A DNA stretch of 64,000 nucleotides from assembly GCA_028292485.1 (NCBI GenBank), contig JAQGMG010000046.1:23736-87735 (forward strand). The letters are read 5' to 3'. The notes under the pieces were generated by a model, which had not been told where the DNA came from, searched no databases, and saw nothing but the letters and a program-made list of their open reading frames with translations. Shown here piece after piece: positions 53,962 through 63,882 of this stretch; position 1 is the first letter of the stretch; each line of letters starts with the position of its first letter. The stretch is from Rhodocyclales bacterium. GTDB lineage: Bacteria; Pseudomonadota; Gammaproteobacteria; Burkholderiales; Rhodocyclaceae. The translations under genes were made by a program, and so were the position numbers.

Positions 53962-54735
53962 GTGCCGAACGAGATAAGTACCCGCCCGGAAAGACGTCGT
54001 CGCGGCATTTACATCCTGCCCAATCTTTTCACGACAGCCGCGCTGTTTGCCGGCTTTTACGCCATTGTGCAGGCCATGAATGGTTTTTTCGAGCAGTCCT
54101 GTGTGGCGGTATTCGCTGCCATGATTCTCGACGCGCTGGATGGACGGGTTGCGCGCATGACCAATACGCAAAGCGCATTCGGTGCCGAATACGATTCGCT
54201 GTCTGACATGGTTTCTTTCGGCGCTGCGCCATCACTGGTGATCTACGAGTGGGCCATGCGCGACCTTGGCAAGCTCGGCTGGATTGCCGCATTCATCTAT
54301 TGCACCTGCGCCGCGTTGCGCCTTGCACGCTTCAACACGAATATCGACGTCATCGACAAACGCTTTTTCCAGGGGCTGCCCAGCCCGGCTGCAGCGGCAC
54401 TGGTGGCGGGCCTGGTGTGGGTGATGATCGACAACGGTATTGGCGGTACGGACAGCTTGCTGGGTGTGCGCGTCAGTTACCTGGCGTGTGCGGTCACCAT
54501 CTTCGCCGGCGTGAGCATGGTCAGCAGCGTCTTCTTCTATAGTGGAAAAGGCGTGGGGCGCCGCCGTATTTCCTTTGCCATGGCGCTGGGCCTGGTGATT
54601 GCTGCCTTGCTGATGTGGAGCTACCGGCCGGCATCGCTGTTCCTCGTATTCGTCATTTATGCATTGTCGGGTTACGTCATGACGCTGGTGCGCCGTCTGC
54701 GCAAACGCGGCTTACGCCAGTCGCCCAAACCCTGA
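53962..54735 (+). CDS. pssA: CDP-diacylglycerol-serine O-phosphatidyltransferase
   Basis: This integral-membrane enzyme makes phosphatidylserine, the precursor of phosphatidylethanolamine. The 257 residues carry about seven to eight helices and the CDP-alcohol transferase signature, seen as DALDGRVAR followed eleven residues later by AEYDSLSD. Translation starts at a GTG (53962) behind GAGGACA. It lies between ilvBNC and leuA, an arrangement common in betaproteobacteria, and leuA starts 20 bp after its stop. Confidence 0.94.
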   Translation: MPNEISTRPERRRRGIYILPNLFTTAALFAGFYAIVQAMNGFFEQSCVAVFAAMILDALDGRVARMTNTQSAFGAEYDSLSDMVSFGAAPSLVIYEWAMRDLGKLGWIAAFIYCTCAALRLARFNTNIDVIDKRFFQGLPSPAAAALVAGLVWVMIDNGIGGTDSLLGVRVSYLACAVTIFAGVSMVSSVFFYSGKGVGRRRISFAMALGLVIAALLMWSYRPASLFLVFVIYALSGYVMTLVRRLRKRGLRQSPKP

Positions 54736-54755
54736 TCTATATCGGAGTCGGTAGC

Positions 54756-56324
54756 ATGCAAGAAAAAAATCAGGAAGGCTGGAAAGACCGCCTCGTCATA
54801 TTCGACACCACGTTGCGTGACGGCGAGCAAAGCCCCGGCGCATCGATGACACGCGAAGAGAAAGTGCGCATTGCACGTCAGCTCGAAAAGATGCGCGTCG
54901 ACGTGATCGAGGCAGGTTTTGCCGCCGCGTCCAATGGCGACTTCGAGGCCGTGCGTGCCGTGGCCGAGGCGGTGCACGAGTCGACAGTCTGCTCATTGGC
55001 GCGTGCTAACGAGAACGATGTACGGCGTGCTGGCGAATCGATCAAACCTGCCGTGCGGGGTCGCATTCACACCTTCATTGCAACGAGCGCCATCCATATG
55101 GAGAAGAAGCTGCGCATGACGCCGGACCAGGTCGTTGCGCAAGCCGTAAAGGCCATTGGCTGGGCTTCGGAATATACCGAAGACATTGAATTCTCAGCTG
55201 AGGACGCAGGCCGTTCCGATGTGAATTTTCTGTGTCGCATCTTTGACGAAGTGATCAGGGCAGGTGCCAAGACGATCAACGTGCCGGACACAGTGGGTTA
55301 CAACGTGCCGGAACAATTCGCGCGCCTCATTTCCACCCTGATCGAACGTGTGCCGAACAGCGACAAGGTTGTGTGGTCGGTGCACTGTCACAACGATCTT
55401 GGATTGGCCGTGGCCAATTCATTGGCAGCGGTGGTGGCTGGTGCGCGCCAGGTCGAATGCACAGTGAATGGACTCGGCGAGCGCGCCGGCAATGCCTCGA
55501 TGGAAGAGGTCGTGATGGCAGTGCGCACGCGCGCCGACATTTTCCCCGTCACGACCAATATCGATGCAACACAGATCGTGCCGGCTTCGAAGCTTGTGTC
55601 GCAAGTAACTGGCTATGCAGTGCAACCGAACAAGGCCATCGTCGGCGCCAACGCTTTCGCGCACGAATCCGGCATTCACCAGGACGGTGTGCTCAAACAC
55701 CGCGAAACCTACGAAATCATGCGCGCCGAAGATGTCGGCTGGAGCGCCAATCGCCTGACGCTTGGCAAGCTCTCCGGCCGCAATGCCTTCCGTTCTCGCC
55801 TCAATGACATCGGCATCGTTATCGAGTCCGAGGAGCAACTCAATATTGCATTCGCCCACTTCAAGGAGCTGGCCGACAAGAAGCAGGAGATCTTCGACGA
55901 AGACCTGCATGCGCTGATGTCCGATGAGGGTGTGACGCCTGAACGCGAGTACTACAAGCTGGTGGCGTCGAGCGTGCGCTCGGAGACGGGAGAAACGCCG
56001 CATGCCGGCATTACCTTGTCGGTCGACGGTGTAGAGGCCAAAGCCCATGCCGACGGCTCCGGCCCGGTGGATGCGATTTTCAAGGCAATTGAAGATATCG
56101 CCGGTAGCAAGAGCCAGTTGCTGCTCTATTCCGTCAACGCGATTACTTCAGGCACTGACGCACAGGGCGAAGTCACCGTGCGTCTGGCACGCGACGATCG
56201 CGTGGTGAATGGTCAAGGCGCGGACACCGACATCATCGTCGCCTCGGCCAAGGCTTACATCAACGCGCTCAACAAATTGCACGCCAATACCCAGCGGGTC
56301 GATCCGCAGGGCGAGGGCGCCTAG
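54756..56324 (+). CDS. leuA: 2-Isopropylmalate synthase
   Basis: LeuA condenses acetyl-CoA with 2-ketoisovalerate, the first committed step to leucine. The 522-residue protein has the catalytic start [18 protein letters not shown], the metal motif [46 protein letters not shown] and a C-terminal regulatory domain (about 390-510) for leucine feedback. The ATG at 54756 is the first plausible start; the open frame upstream overlaps pssA. Its TAG shares four bases (CTAG, 56321-56324) with the stop of the convergent gene. Confidence 0.96.
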   Translation: MQEKNQEGWKDRLVIFDTTLRDGEQSPGASMTREEKVRIARQLEKMRVDVIEAGFAAASNGDFEAVRAVAEAVHESTVCSLARANENDVRRAGESIKPAVRGRIHTFIATSAIHMEKKLRMTPDQVVAQAVKAIGWASEYTEDIEFSAEDAGRSDVNFLCRIFDEVIRAGAKTINVPDTVGYNVPEQFARLISTLIERVPNSDKVVWSVHCHNDLGLAVANSLAAVVAGARQVECTVNGLGERAGNASMEEVVMAVRTRADIFPVTTNIDATQIVPASKLVSQVTGYAVQPNKAIVGANAFAHESGIHQDGVLKHRETYEIMRAEDVGWSANRLTLGKLSGRNAFRSRLNDIGIVIESEEQLNIAFAHFKELADKKQEIFDEDLHALMSDEGVTPEREYYKLVASSVRSETGETPHAGITLSVDGVEAKAHADGSGPVDAIFKAIEDIAGSKSQLLLYSVNAITSGTDAQGEVTVRLARDDRVVNGQGADTDIIVASAKAYINALNKLHANTQRVDPQGEGA

Positions 56325-56752
56325 TCGGCAGTACCCGGATTCGTAGTGACCTGGCGCGCCGTTTCCGTCATGCGCGCATACACCGCGCATGCGACAAACA
56401 GCGCCAGGCTGAGCCCGGTCTCAATCCAGCCCAAGGTGGTTGAAAGCCCTTTGTCCGAAGTCGCCCGTACGATCCCTTCGGTAAAGTAGATCCATACGGC
56501 AAGGCTCATCCACTGAAAGGTGTAGCGCCGCCCGCGAAGAAAGCCGCGTACGGCGGCGAGCAAGGGCAATACCTTGAGGGCCAGCCATGATCCGCCGGGT
56601 CGCAGCGGCGCGAGACTGAGTTCCCAGGCCAGACCAAGCGCAATCAGGGCCAGCAGGCAGAATATGCCAACGGTTTTTGCATGACGTGCGCACTTGGCGC
56701 ATTGCTGTGCAAGCTCGGGAGAAATCGCTGCTGTTGCGGTGCGGGGTTTCAT
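56321..56752 (-). CDS. DUF2069 membrane protein
   Basis: The 143-residue protein has about four hydrophobic segments and the DUF2069 pattern ([35 protein letters not shown]). Two CxxC-like cysteines occur near the start ([10 protein letters not shown]). It is divergent from yihY across a 58-bp gap and convergent with leuA, its stop codon overlapping that of leuA. The family has no established function. Confidence 0.85.
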   Translation of the reverse strand: MKPRTATAAISPELAQQCAKCARHAKTVGIFCLLALIALGLAWELSLAPLRPGGSWLALKVLPLLAAVRGFLRGRRYTFQWMSLAVWIYFTEGIVRATSDKGLSTTLGWIETGLSLALFVACAVYARMTETARQVTTNPGTAD

Positions 56753-56810
56753 TTGTGATTTAATCAGCTGCAGAAGGCGCCATTATAGGCGCGCTACCAT
56801 TCGGGGCCCG

Positions 56811-58070
56811 ATGATGAGTTCTAATCTGCCGTCGCATATGCGAGGCTATTTGCGCGGACTCAGCGAACTCGCTGACCTGTGGCAACGCATGCGTGCGAAG
56901 TCTGCCGATGCGCGCATTGCGCAGACGGCGGGCAGTCTGACCTTCACTACGCTGCTGTCATTGGTGCCGCTGTTGACGGTCACGCTGACGTTGATGTCGA
57001 AGTTCTCGCAGTTCGCTACGTTGGGCAACGGCCTGCGCAGTTTCCTGCTGGAGAACCTGTTGCCGGATCGCGCCGGTAAGGTCATCGCCACTTATGTCGT
57101 GCAGTTCAGCCAGAAGGCTTCCAGTCTCACGCTCGTGGGCACCGGCATGTTGTTGGTGACAGCGGTAATGCTGTTGCAGACGGTCGACCGCACGCTCAAC
57201 AGTATCTGGGCGATTCGCCGGCCGCGGCCGTGGTGGGTACGCATGCCAACCTATTGGGTGGTGCTGACTCTCGGTCCGTTTCTGCTGGCCGCAGGCATTG
57301 CCTTGATGGGCGTGGTCGTGAATACCTCGTTGGGCCTTGTGCATGAACCGCCATGGGTAGGCACATTCGCTCATACGATGATGCCGGCTGTGCTGCTGGC
57401 CAGCTTGTTCACCTATCTGTTTCACAAGGTGCCAAATCGGCCGATGGAGCTGCGGCATAGCATCATTGGTGGTGTGGCCGCTGCGCTGGGGGTGGTGCTG
57501 GTTCAGCGTTTGTTCGGGCTCTATCTCGCCAAGCTGCCCAATTTCACGTTGATCTACGGCACCTTTTCTGTCGTGCCTATTTTCCTCGTATGGCTGTACT
57601 TCACGTGGATTGCGGTGCTCACCGGCGCAGTGATCGCCGCCGTGTTGCCGGACTTCCAGTCCCGCCACAAATTGCTGCCCGAAACGCCTTCGGGCCGTAT
57701 CCATGCGGCATTGCGGCTGGTCGTGGCGCTCGCCGAGGCACAGAAACTGGGCGTAGCGCAGACGCTCGCCGTCCTCGCCGAAAAGAGTGGTCAGAGCCGT
57801 GTCGGCGCGGAGCAGATGCTCGATGACATGGCCCAGGCGGGATGGGCCGTTCGCACCGAAGCGGGCGACTGGGTATTGAGCAAGTCGGCGCACACGTTAA
57901 GCCTTGGCGACGTGATGGCCTGGCTGGCGCTCGGTGGGGGGCCGGAGCCTGATGTCGGCATCGACGAGCAACGCGTGATTCGCGCAGCGCTGGCAAGACT
58001 GCGCAGTGCGCTGGATACACCGGTGGCTTCGCTGGTGGAAGAAGCGGCAAGCCCTCAACGAGGGCAATAG
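56811..58070 (+). CDS. YihY/UPF0761 family inner membrane protein
   Basis: The 419-residue protein has six hydrophobic segments (about residues 45-290) with the family pattern TAGSLTFTTLLSLVPLLTV, LLQTVDRTLNSIW and YGTFSVVPIFLVWLYFTW. A soluble C-terminal part (about 310-410) resembles a winged-helix domain. The family was once called ribonuclease BN, but that activity belongs to another protein; YihY-type proteins are now linked to envelope or virulence functions. Two adjacent ATGs (56811, 56814) can start it. Confidence 0.9.
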   Translation: MMSSNLPSHMRGYLRGLSELADLWQRMRAKSADARIAQTAGSLTFTTLLSLVPLLTVTLTLMSKFSQFATLGNGLRSFLLENLLPDRAGKVIATYVVQFSQKASSLTLVGTGMLLVTAVMLLQTVDRTLNSIWAIRRPRPWWVRMPTYWVVLTLGPFLLAAGIALMGVVVNTSLGLVHEPPWVGTFAHTMMPAVLLASLFTYLFHKVPNRPMELRHSIIGGVAAALGVVLVQRLFGLYLAKLPNFTLIYGTFSVVPIFLVWLYFTWIAVLTGAVIAAVLPDFQSRHKLLPETPSGRIHAALRLVVALAEAQKLGVAQTLAVLAEKSGQSRVGAEQMLDDMAQAGWAVRTEAGDWVLSKSAHTLSLGDVMAWLALGGGPEPDVGIDEQRVIRAALARLRSALDTPVASLVEEAASPQRGQ

Positions 58071-58077
58071 GACTGGA

Positions 58078-59577
58078 TTACAAAGGGTAGGGATCTATTT
58101 CGAACTGGAACAATTCGACATTGGCGGTCTGCATGTCGAGGCTCAGCAGGCGACCCTGTGCGATGTAGAGCCGGTCGATATCGGAAACCAGCGAGAAGCG
58201 CCGCGATGTGTACGTACCGGATGGCGCCAGCACGGCTTGGTGCTGACGTAACGCCGGCAGCACGGGCAACACCAGCGCATCCACCATGGAGACCGCACGG
58301 TCTGTGTTCAGGCGAAAACCGACCTGTACCGGCACGGCGCCTTTCGAGACGATCTGCAAGCCCATCTCGATTTGTTCGGACACGGGGCTACGCAACCAGC
58401 GCACTACACAGATGCTCCAGGCTTCCTTCGGATCGCGCCGCAAGGCTACCGCCATGCCGGCGCTGAGCCCGATACCGGCCCCCTGGATCTGCATGATGGC
58501 GTAGCCGCCGGGGCTTTCATTAACGACATCCCATTCGGATATCAACTCCGCTGCAGAGCTGCTATCGCCGCGCAGCATGCGCCAGATCGTGGTGAGCCCG
58601 ACGCAGGCTTCAATGGAATATTGCTGACGCCGGCGTGGGTATTCGCGCTTTGGCGGCGAGTGCCAGCGCTGGCGCATGCGACCCAAGAGGGATGTCGGCA
58701 CCACACCCGGGAACAGCTCGCTGGGCTCGAGATCCGGGCCACCGCGCCCACCTTCGTGACGCGCCAGCAATTCCGCAGCACGACGCGCGAGTGCCGTCGT
58801 TGTAAAGAAAATCAGATTGGGGAATTCAGGCGGATTCTGGCGATTGCAGGCTATTGGCTCAGCCGTGGCCGCGGGGTTGATCCAGTACCACGCACCATCG
58901 ACCGAGGGCGGGCGATCTTCCTGCACATGCATCTGTCCGCAGATGCGGCTGACATATTCGGCAGCCCAGTCGAGTTCCCCCGGCGACAGAGTACGCGGGT
59001 CCAGTGCGGCGATGCCAAGCAGGCGTTTATACGTGAACAAAGCCGTCTCTGCCGGGCTGCCCGCAGCCTGCGCCGCGCCGGCTTCCGAGCGCGATAGATG
59101 GTAAAGGCGGTTTGCCGTTCGCCACAGCGAGTCATCAGGCTCGCGACCTGACTGGCAGACAATGACGTATTGCTCGCACAACAACCGCAACGCGCGCGCC
59201 GACGCCGTCTCATTCAGGCGCCGCTGAGTGCGGATCGCGCCCGAGCTGGCATTGGCCAGCACACGTTCGAAACCCTGCGCGATGCGCAACAGGCTTTCCG
59301 TCATTTGCGTTGCGCTGGCGACCCATTCCGCCGCAAGGGGCAACTCCATGCTGCGCAGCGTGCGACGGAAGTCAGCACATAGCTGCAATGCGCGGCTGTA
59401 AAACAGCTCGATGCAACGGTGGAACTGGGCGTGGCTGATGCCGCGTGGCGCATGCAAGCCATCCAGATATCCAGCCAGAGCGGTTGCTTCCAGGTGCAGA
59501 TCAGCCGAGGCGGGCGAAATCAGCCAATCAATGATGGGGCCGGTAACTTCACTGTGAGATGGGGCACCGACGGACAT
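58078..59577 (-). CDS. Conserved hypothetical protein, 499 residues
   Basis: I do not recognise a family with confidence. The protein has no signal peptide or membrane helix. An N-terminal helical half (about 20-330) carries SRALQLCADFRRTLRSMELP and TASARALRLLCEQYVIVCQ. A C-terminal half (about 350-499) has beta-rich segments (EWDVVNESPGGYAIMQIQG, ISCVVRWLRS-like, VQVGFRLN) that recall PilZ-type c-di-GMP domains, without a clear RxxxR motif. The ATG at 59577 (MSVGAPSHSE) is chosen; an in-frame ATG at 59631 is possible. It converges with yihY (7 bp gap) and diverges from rpsP. Confidence 0.65.
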   Translation of the reverse strand: MSVGAPSHSEVTGPIIDWLISPASADLHLEATALAGYLDGLHAPRGISHAQFHRCIELFYSRALQLCADFRRTLRSMELPLAAEWVASATQMTESLLRIAQGFERVLANASSGAIRTQRRLNETASARALRLLCEQYVIVCQSGREPDDSLWRTANRLYHLSRSEAGAAQAAGSPAETALFTYKRLLGIAALDPRTLSPGELDWAAEYVSRICGQMHVQEDRPPSVDGAWYWINPAATAEPIACNRQNPPEFPNLIFFTTTALARRAAELLARHEGGRGGPDLEPSELFPGVVPTSLLGRMRQRWHSPPKREYPRRRQQYSIEACVGLTTIWRMLRGDSSSAAELISEWDVVNESPGGYAIMQIQGAGIGLSAGMAVALRRDPKEAWSICVVRWLRSPVSEQIEMGLQIVSKGAVPVQVGFRLNTDRAVSMVDALVLPVLPALRQHQAVLAPSGTYTSRRFSLVSDIDRLYIAQGRLLSLDMQTANVELFQFEIDPYPL

Positions 59578-59753
59578 TTTTTGGGAACGACTTCTTGATT
59601 GTGGTCGCGTGAAGACCAAGATGAGACGCATATTGTAGGGCAGCCGGGCTCGCATGCCGAGCCCGGTCGTCGACTTGTCAGGAAGAAGCTGCGCGTTGGA
59701 TGTGGGCTTGCGAGGCCATGATCGCAGCGCCACAAGGAATCTTGCCTGAGTAC

Positions 59754-59782
59754 TTGAGCAAACAAGTATTTTCGCATAATAT
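59754..59782 (+). promoter_or_regulatory. Predicted sigma70 promoter for the rpsP operon
   Basis: TTGAGC and TAATAT are separated by 17 bp and lie about 57 bp before the rpsP ATG. The position and strength suit a ribosomal-protein operon. Confidence 0.55.
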
Positions 59783-59839
59783 GCTGGGTTTTTCCGATTC
59801 CGTTACCAAGGAGTCGGGACCCCACTTAAGGATATCGAC

Positions 59840-60091
59840 ATGGTTGTAATCCGCCTTGCACGCGGCGGCGCCAAGAAGCGCCCGTTCTTCAACATCGTTG
59901 CCACCGACTCACGCAATCGTCGTGACGGCCGCTTCATCGAGCGCGTTGGTTTCTACAATCCGGTTGCCTCCGGCGCTGAAAAGCTGCTCGCCATCAACCT
60001 CGAGCGTCTGACTTACTGGCAGCAAAACGGCGCGCAACTGTCGTCGACCGTTGAGCGTCTGGTCAAGCAAAACGCCAAAGCTGCTGCTTGA
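59840..60091 (+). CDS. rpsP: 30S ribosomal protein bS16
   Basis: The 83-residue protein is complete ([37 protein letters not shown]). It is a structural protein of the small ribosomal subunit. It heads the rpsP-rimM-trmD-rplS operon, whose order is conserved across proteobacteria. Confidence 0.97.
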   Translation: MVVIRLARGGAKKRPFFNIVATDSRNRRDGRFIERVGFYNPVASGAEKLLAINLERLTYWQQNGAQLSSTVERLVKQNAKAAA

Positions 60092-60115
60092 TTTGACAGC
60101 CTTGAGGTTTGAGTC

Positions 60116-60640
60116 GTGATCGTCCTGGGTCGCATTGTCGCGCCTCATGGCGTACGCGGCGGTGTAAAGATCCACCCTTTCGGGGATGATCCTCACTCCT
60201 GGAGCAAAATGCTTTACTGGTGGCTGGGGCGTAATCCCGACTCCACCGACGAGGCTGACTGGAAAGCGTACAAGCTCGAAAGTTTGAAAGACCAGGGCAA
60301 GAATCTGGTCGCCAGCTTCGATGAAGTTACAGATCGAAACGGGGCCGAAGCACTGGACGGCTTGTTCATCGCAGCACCACGCGAGTACATGCCGAAACCC
60401 GGTCTTGACGAGTATTACTGGACTGACCTGATCGGCTTGTCTGTTGTTAACTCCGCAGACGTTGCTTTGGGTGAGGTACAGGGCCTGATCGAAACGGGCG
60501 CCCATCACGTGCTTCAGATTGCTGAAGCAGGGGTGGGCGATCAAAAGGTGGAGCGCCTGATTCCCTTCGTGGGCGCTTTCATCAAATCGGTTGATCTGGC
60601 TTCACGCGAGATTCGCGTCGAGTGGGAAGCAGACTGGTGA
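60116..60640 (+). CDS. rimM: Ribosome maturation factor RimM
   Basis: RimM assists late 30S assembly and binds S19. The 174-residue protein has the N-terminal RimM domain ([20 protein letters not shown]) and the C-terminal PRC-barrel ([28 protein letters not shown]). It starts at a GTG (60116) 24 bp after rpsP; its stop overlaps the trmD start (GTGA). Confidence 0.95.
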   Translation: MIVLGRIVAPHGVRGGVKIHPFGDDPHSWSKMLYWWLGRNPDSTDEADWKAYKLESLKDQGKNLVASFDEVTDRNGAEALDGLFIAAPREYMPKPGLDEYYWTDLIGLSVVNSADVALGEVQGLIETGAHHVLQIAEAGVGDQKVERLIPFVGAFIKSVDLASREIRVEWEADW

Positions 60641-61437
60641 GTGGCGAAGTCAACGAGGCCCTGATACGTCGCTTCGATATCGTCACGATATTTCCGGAAA
60701 TGTTCGCAGCCTTGCGCGAACACGGAATTTCGCGACGAGCCCATGAGCGATTGCTTTGGTCGTTGCAATGCTGGAATCCCCGTGACTTCACGACGGATGT
60801 GCATCGTACGGTAGATGACCGGCCCTATGGCGGCGGCCCTGGCATGTTGATGTTGCCCGGCCCGTTGGAGCAGGCAATCAGTGCGGCAAAGACCGCGCAG
60901 ATTGCTGAGAAGGGCAGCGCAGGGCGAGTGATTTACCTGTCGCCGCAAGGTGCGCCGCTAACGCACGAAACCGTCGTGCGTCTGGCGAAGCAGGAATCGG
61001 TAACCCTGCTATGCGGGCGTTATGAAGGAATTGACCAACGGCTGATCGACCGTTGTGTTGATGAAGAAATATCGATCGGAGATTTTGTGGTGTCTGGCGG
61101 TGAGTTGCCGGCCATGCTGTTGATGGATGCGATCATCCGGCAATTGCCTGGCGCACTTAACGATGCGGATTCCGCGGTTGAAGACTCTTTCGTGGCCGGC
61201 TTGCTGGATTGCCCGCATTACACGCGACCAGAGATATTCGACAAGGATGAAGATGAGATGAAAGTGCCGGCAGTGTTACTGTCTGGTAACCACGCGGAAA
61301 TACGGCGTTGGCGGCTCAAGCAGTCGCTGGGCCGAACCTGGCAAAGACGCCCGGACCTGTTGCAAGGTCGAGCGTTGAGCCGTGAAGAGATGTTGCTGCT
61401 TGAGGAATTCAAGCAGGAGCACAAAGCAGGCTCCTGA
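60637..61437 (+). CDS. trmD: tRNA (guanine37-N1)-methyltransferase
   Basis: TrmD methylates G37 in tRNAs reading CNN/CGG-type codons to prevent frameshifting. The 266-residue SPOUT enzyme has [33 protein letters not shown], the knot segments YLSPQGAPL and [15 protein letters not shown], and [17 protein letters not shown]. The GTG at 60637 overlaps the rimM stop and is preferred to an in-frame GTG 15 bases upstream. Confidence 0.95.
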   Translation: MSGEVNEALIRRFDIVTIFPEMFAALREHGISRRAHERLLWSLQCWNPRDFTTDVHRTVDDRPYGGGPGMLMLPGPLEQAISAAKTAQIAEKGSAGRVIYLSPQGAPLTHETVVRLAKQESVTLLCGRYEGIDQRLIDRCVDEEISIGDFVVSGGELPAMLLMDAIIRQLPGALNDADSAVEDSFVAGLLDCPHYTRPEIFDKDEDEMKVPAVLLSGNHAEIRRWRLKQSLGRTWQRRPDLLQGRALSREEMLLLEEFKQEHKAGS

Positions 61438-61541
61438 TTTCGGAGTATTGCTTATGACAAAGACATGCATCAGGTGGCGACCTGCTCTGCGTGCGAGGCT
61501 CGAACCAACGAGCCATAACTTTTATTGAATGGAGTTACGCG

Positions 61542-61904
61542 ATGAACCTGATTCAACAACTTGAGCAAGAAGAAATCGCCCGTCTGGGCAAAGTTATCCC
61601 CGAATTCTCGCCCGGCGACACCGTGGTTGTGCAGGTGAAGGTCAAGGAAGGTACGCGCGAGCGTCTGCAGGCTTACGAAGGCGTGGTTATTTCCAAGCGC
61701 AATCGTGGCTTGAATTCCAACTTCATCGTCCGCAAGATCTCTTCGGGCGAGGGTGTCGAACGTACGTTCCAGACCTATTCGCCGCTGGTTGCCAGTATCG
61801 AAGTGAAGCGTCGTGGTGATGTTCGCCGCGCCAAGCTGTATTACCTGCGCGATCGTTCCGGCAAGTCGGCACGTATCAAGGAAAAGCTCGTCCGCCGTGC
61901 TTGA
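61542..61904 (+). CDS. rplS: 50S ribosomal protein bL19
   Basis: This complete 120-residue protein of the 50S subunit ([40 protein letters not shown]) lies at the subunit interface. It starts at ATG 61542, 104 bp after trmD; the longer open frame upstream lacks conservation. It is followed by an intrinsic terminator that ends the operon. Confidence 0.96.
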   Translation: MNLIQQLEQEEIARLGKVIPEFSPGDTVVVQVKVKEGTRERLQAYEGVVISKRNRGLNSNFIVRKISSGEGVERTFQTYSPLVASIEVKRRGDVRRAKLYYLRDRSGKSARIKEKLVRRA

Positions 61905-61928
61905 TTTCGATAGCGGCACGTCAGACAG

Positions 61929-61956
61929 AACGCCCCGTACTGCGGGGCGTTTCTTA
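61929..61956 (+). terminator. Intrinsic terminator after rplS
   Basis: An 8-bp stem ACGCCCCG/CGGGGCGT (61930-61937 with 61943-61950) with a 5-nt loop and a short T-run follows the rplS stop by 25 bp. Confidence 0.8.
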
Positions 61957-62061
61957 TTGCGGTGCATGAACCAGACGAAAGTTGTACTGTCTACCCACTG
62001 ATTGACGCCCGCCCATGCGGGTTCGATAATGAATGTCGAATTGTTTCAAGGAGTACCGACC

Positions 62062-62424
62062 ATGAATGCCGTTGCCGAAGCAGTCACCCAAATGCCTGAC
62101 CCCTTTGTCTTTACTGACAATGCTGCCAACAAGGTCAAGGAATTGATTGAAGAAGAGGGCAACCCTGATCTCAAGCTGCGTGTATTCGTCTCCGGTGGTG
62201 GCTGCTCGGGCTTTCAATACGGTTTCACCTTCGATGAAGAAACCAATGAAGACGACACGCTGCTAAACAAGAATGGCGTGACTTTGCTGATCGACGCGAT
62301 GAGCTATCAATACCTCGTCGGTGCCGAAATCGATTACAGCGATGGCCTGGAAGGCTCGCAATTCGTTATTCGCAATCCCAATGCGACGACCACTTGCGGT
62401 TGTGGCTCTTCCTTCTCTGTCTGA
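62062..62424 (+). CDS. erpA: Iron-sulfur cluster insertion protein ErpA
   Basis: ErpA is an A-type carrier that delivers iron-sulfur clusters to apoproteins such as those of isoprenoid synthesis. The 120-residue product has the three cysteines in [13 protein letters not shown] and [13 protein letters not shown] 62062 follows AAGGAG and gives the conserved start; the in-frame extension upstream lacks this. It is a single-gene unit between two terminators. Confidence 0.94.
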   Translation: MNAVAEAVTQMPDPFVFTDNAANKVKELIEEEGNPDLKLRVFVSGGGCSGFQYGFTFDEETNEDDTLLNKNGVTLLIDAMSYQYLVGAEIDYSDGLEGSQFVIRNPNATTTCGCGSSFSV

Positions 62425-62444
62425 GCCAGGCACTTGCCAAGACG

Positions 62445-62473
62445 AAAGGGCGCCGCAAGGCGCCCTTTTTATT
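62445..62473 (+). terminator. Intrinsic terminator after erpA
   Basis: AAAGGGCGCC pairs with GGCGCCCTTT around a GCAA tetraloop (62445-62468) and is followed by more T residues. The terminator lies 20 bp after the erpA stop. Confidence 0.9.
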
Positions 62474-62615
62474 TGTGCGCGGGATGCGGGGCTGTATCGG
62501 CGGCGGTCAGTAGCGTCAATAACCTGGCCGAGTTGCCCAGCTAGGCTAAAATGGCCGACTTTCGCCAAAGACGCGAACGCAAGATTTGGCTGGCAGCAAT
62601 CCACAGGGGTTTTTC

Positions 62616-63818
62616 ATGATGGCATGGGAGGAAGCGCTGGCGGTGATCAAGCGCGGCGCAGAAGAGTTGCTCGTAGAGTCCGAGCTGATTGAAAAACTCA
62701 AGACTGGCAAAGCGTTGCGCATCAAGGCCGGCTTCGATCCGACCGCCCCCGATCTGCACTTGGGTCATTCGGTGCTCATCAACAAGCTCCGCCAATTTCA
62801 GGACCTGGGACATCAGATCATGTTCCTGGTGGGCGACTTCACCGCCCAGATCGGCGATCCGACGGGCAAGAACAGCACCCGTCCGCCGCTGTCCGTCGAG
62901 CAGATTGCGGAGAACGCCAAGACGTACCAGGAACAGGTTTTCAAGATTCTGGATCCGGCAAAGACCGAGCTCTGCTTTAATTCCACCTGGATGAACGAGC
63001 TGGGGGCGGCGGGCATGATTCGCCTGGCCTCGCAGCACACGGTGGCGCGAATGCTTGAGCGTGACGATTTCGCCAAGCGCTACAGCAACAACCAACCGAT
63101 TTCTGTTCACGAGTTTCTTTACCCGCTGTGCCAAGGCTACGACTCCGTCGCCATGCGTGCGGATGTCGAGCTGGGTGGCACCGATCAGAAGTTCAATCTG
63201 CTGGTCGGACGCGAATTGCAGAAAGGTGCGGGCCAAACGCCCCAGACCATTCTCATGATGCCCTTGCTGGAGGGGCTGGACGGCGTCAATAAGATGTCCA
63301 AGTCGCTAGGCAACTACATCGGCATCAACGAGCCGTCCCAGGAAATATTTGGCAAGCTCATGTCTATCTCTGACGAGCTGATGTGGCGCTACTACGAGCT
63401 ATTGTCGTTTCGTTCGCTCGGGGAGATCGCGGTGCTCAAGCAACAAATGAGTGAAGGACGCAATCCGCGCGACATCAAGGTCGAGTTGGCGATGGAGATC
63501 GTGGCGCGCTTCCATGGCGAGCCTGCAGCACGAGGAGCATTGGCTGACTTCGAAACGCGTTTTCAGCGAGGCGCTCTGCCCGATGAAATACCCGAGCTGA
63601 CGATAACAGTGCCGGCCGAAGGAATTGCCATCGCGTCCCTGCTCAAGGCCGCAAATCTCACTGCCAGCACTTCCGAAGCGATGCGCATGATCGAACAGGG
63701 CGGCGTACGTGCCGATGGCGAACGCATAGAGGATAAGAGCCTCAAGCTTCATGCGGGCACGGTTGTAGTGCTTCAGGTAGGGAAACGAAAATTTGCACGC
63801 GTCATATTGGCGGCTTGA
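62616..63818 (+). CDS. tyrS: Tyrosyl-tRNA synthetase
   Basis: This class I synthetase charges tRNA-Tyr. The 400-residue protein has [20 protein letters not shown] (HIGH-type motif), [27 protein letters not shown] (KMSKS loop) and a C-terminal S4 RNA-binding domain (about 335-400; [17 protein letters not shown]). It is the longer TyrZ-like bacterial form with HLGHS. Two adjacent ATGs (62616, 62619) are possible starts behind AGGGG. Confidence 0.95.
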   Translation: MMAWEEALAVIKRGAEELLVESELIEKLKTGKALRIKAGFDPTAPDLHLGHSVLINKLRQFQDLGHQIMFLVGDFTAQIGDPTGKNSTRPPLSVEQIAENAKTYQEQVFKILDPAKTELCFNSTWMNELGAAGMIRLASQHTVARMLERDDFAKRYSNNQPISVHEFLYPLCQGYDSVAMRADVELGGTDQKFNLLVGRELQKGAGQTPQTILMMPLLEGLDGVNKMSKSLGNYIGINEPSQEIFGKLMSISDELMWRYYELLSFRSLGEIAVLKQQMSEGRNPRDIKVELAMEIVARFHGEPAARGALADFETRFQRGALPDEIPELTITVPAEGIAIASLLKAANLTASTSEAMRMIEQGGVRADGERIEDKSLKLHAGTVVVLQVGKRKFARVILAA

Positions 63819-63853
63819 GCAAAGGTTCGTGTAGGTTCTTTGTTACAAAGATG

Positions 63854-63882
63854 TTGACGCACCTCTGGACTTTGCCCATAAT
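63854..63882 (+). promoter_or_regulatory. Strong sigma70 promoter at the window end, probably for an rRNA or tRNA operon
   Basis: TTGACG and CATAAT are exactly 17 bp apart, a near-consensus match. The sequence after it (CTGCCTCTTCGCTGCG) resembles the leader of betaproteobacterial stable-RNA operons. No reading frame follows in the remaining 118 bases. That an rRNA operon begins beyond the edge is inference. Confidence 0.55.
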
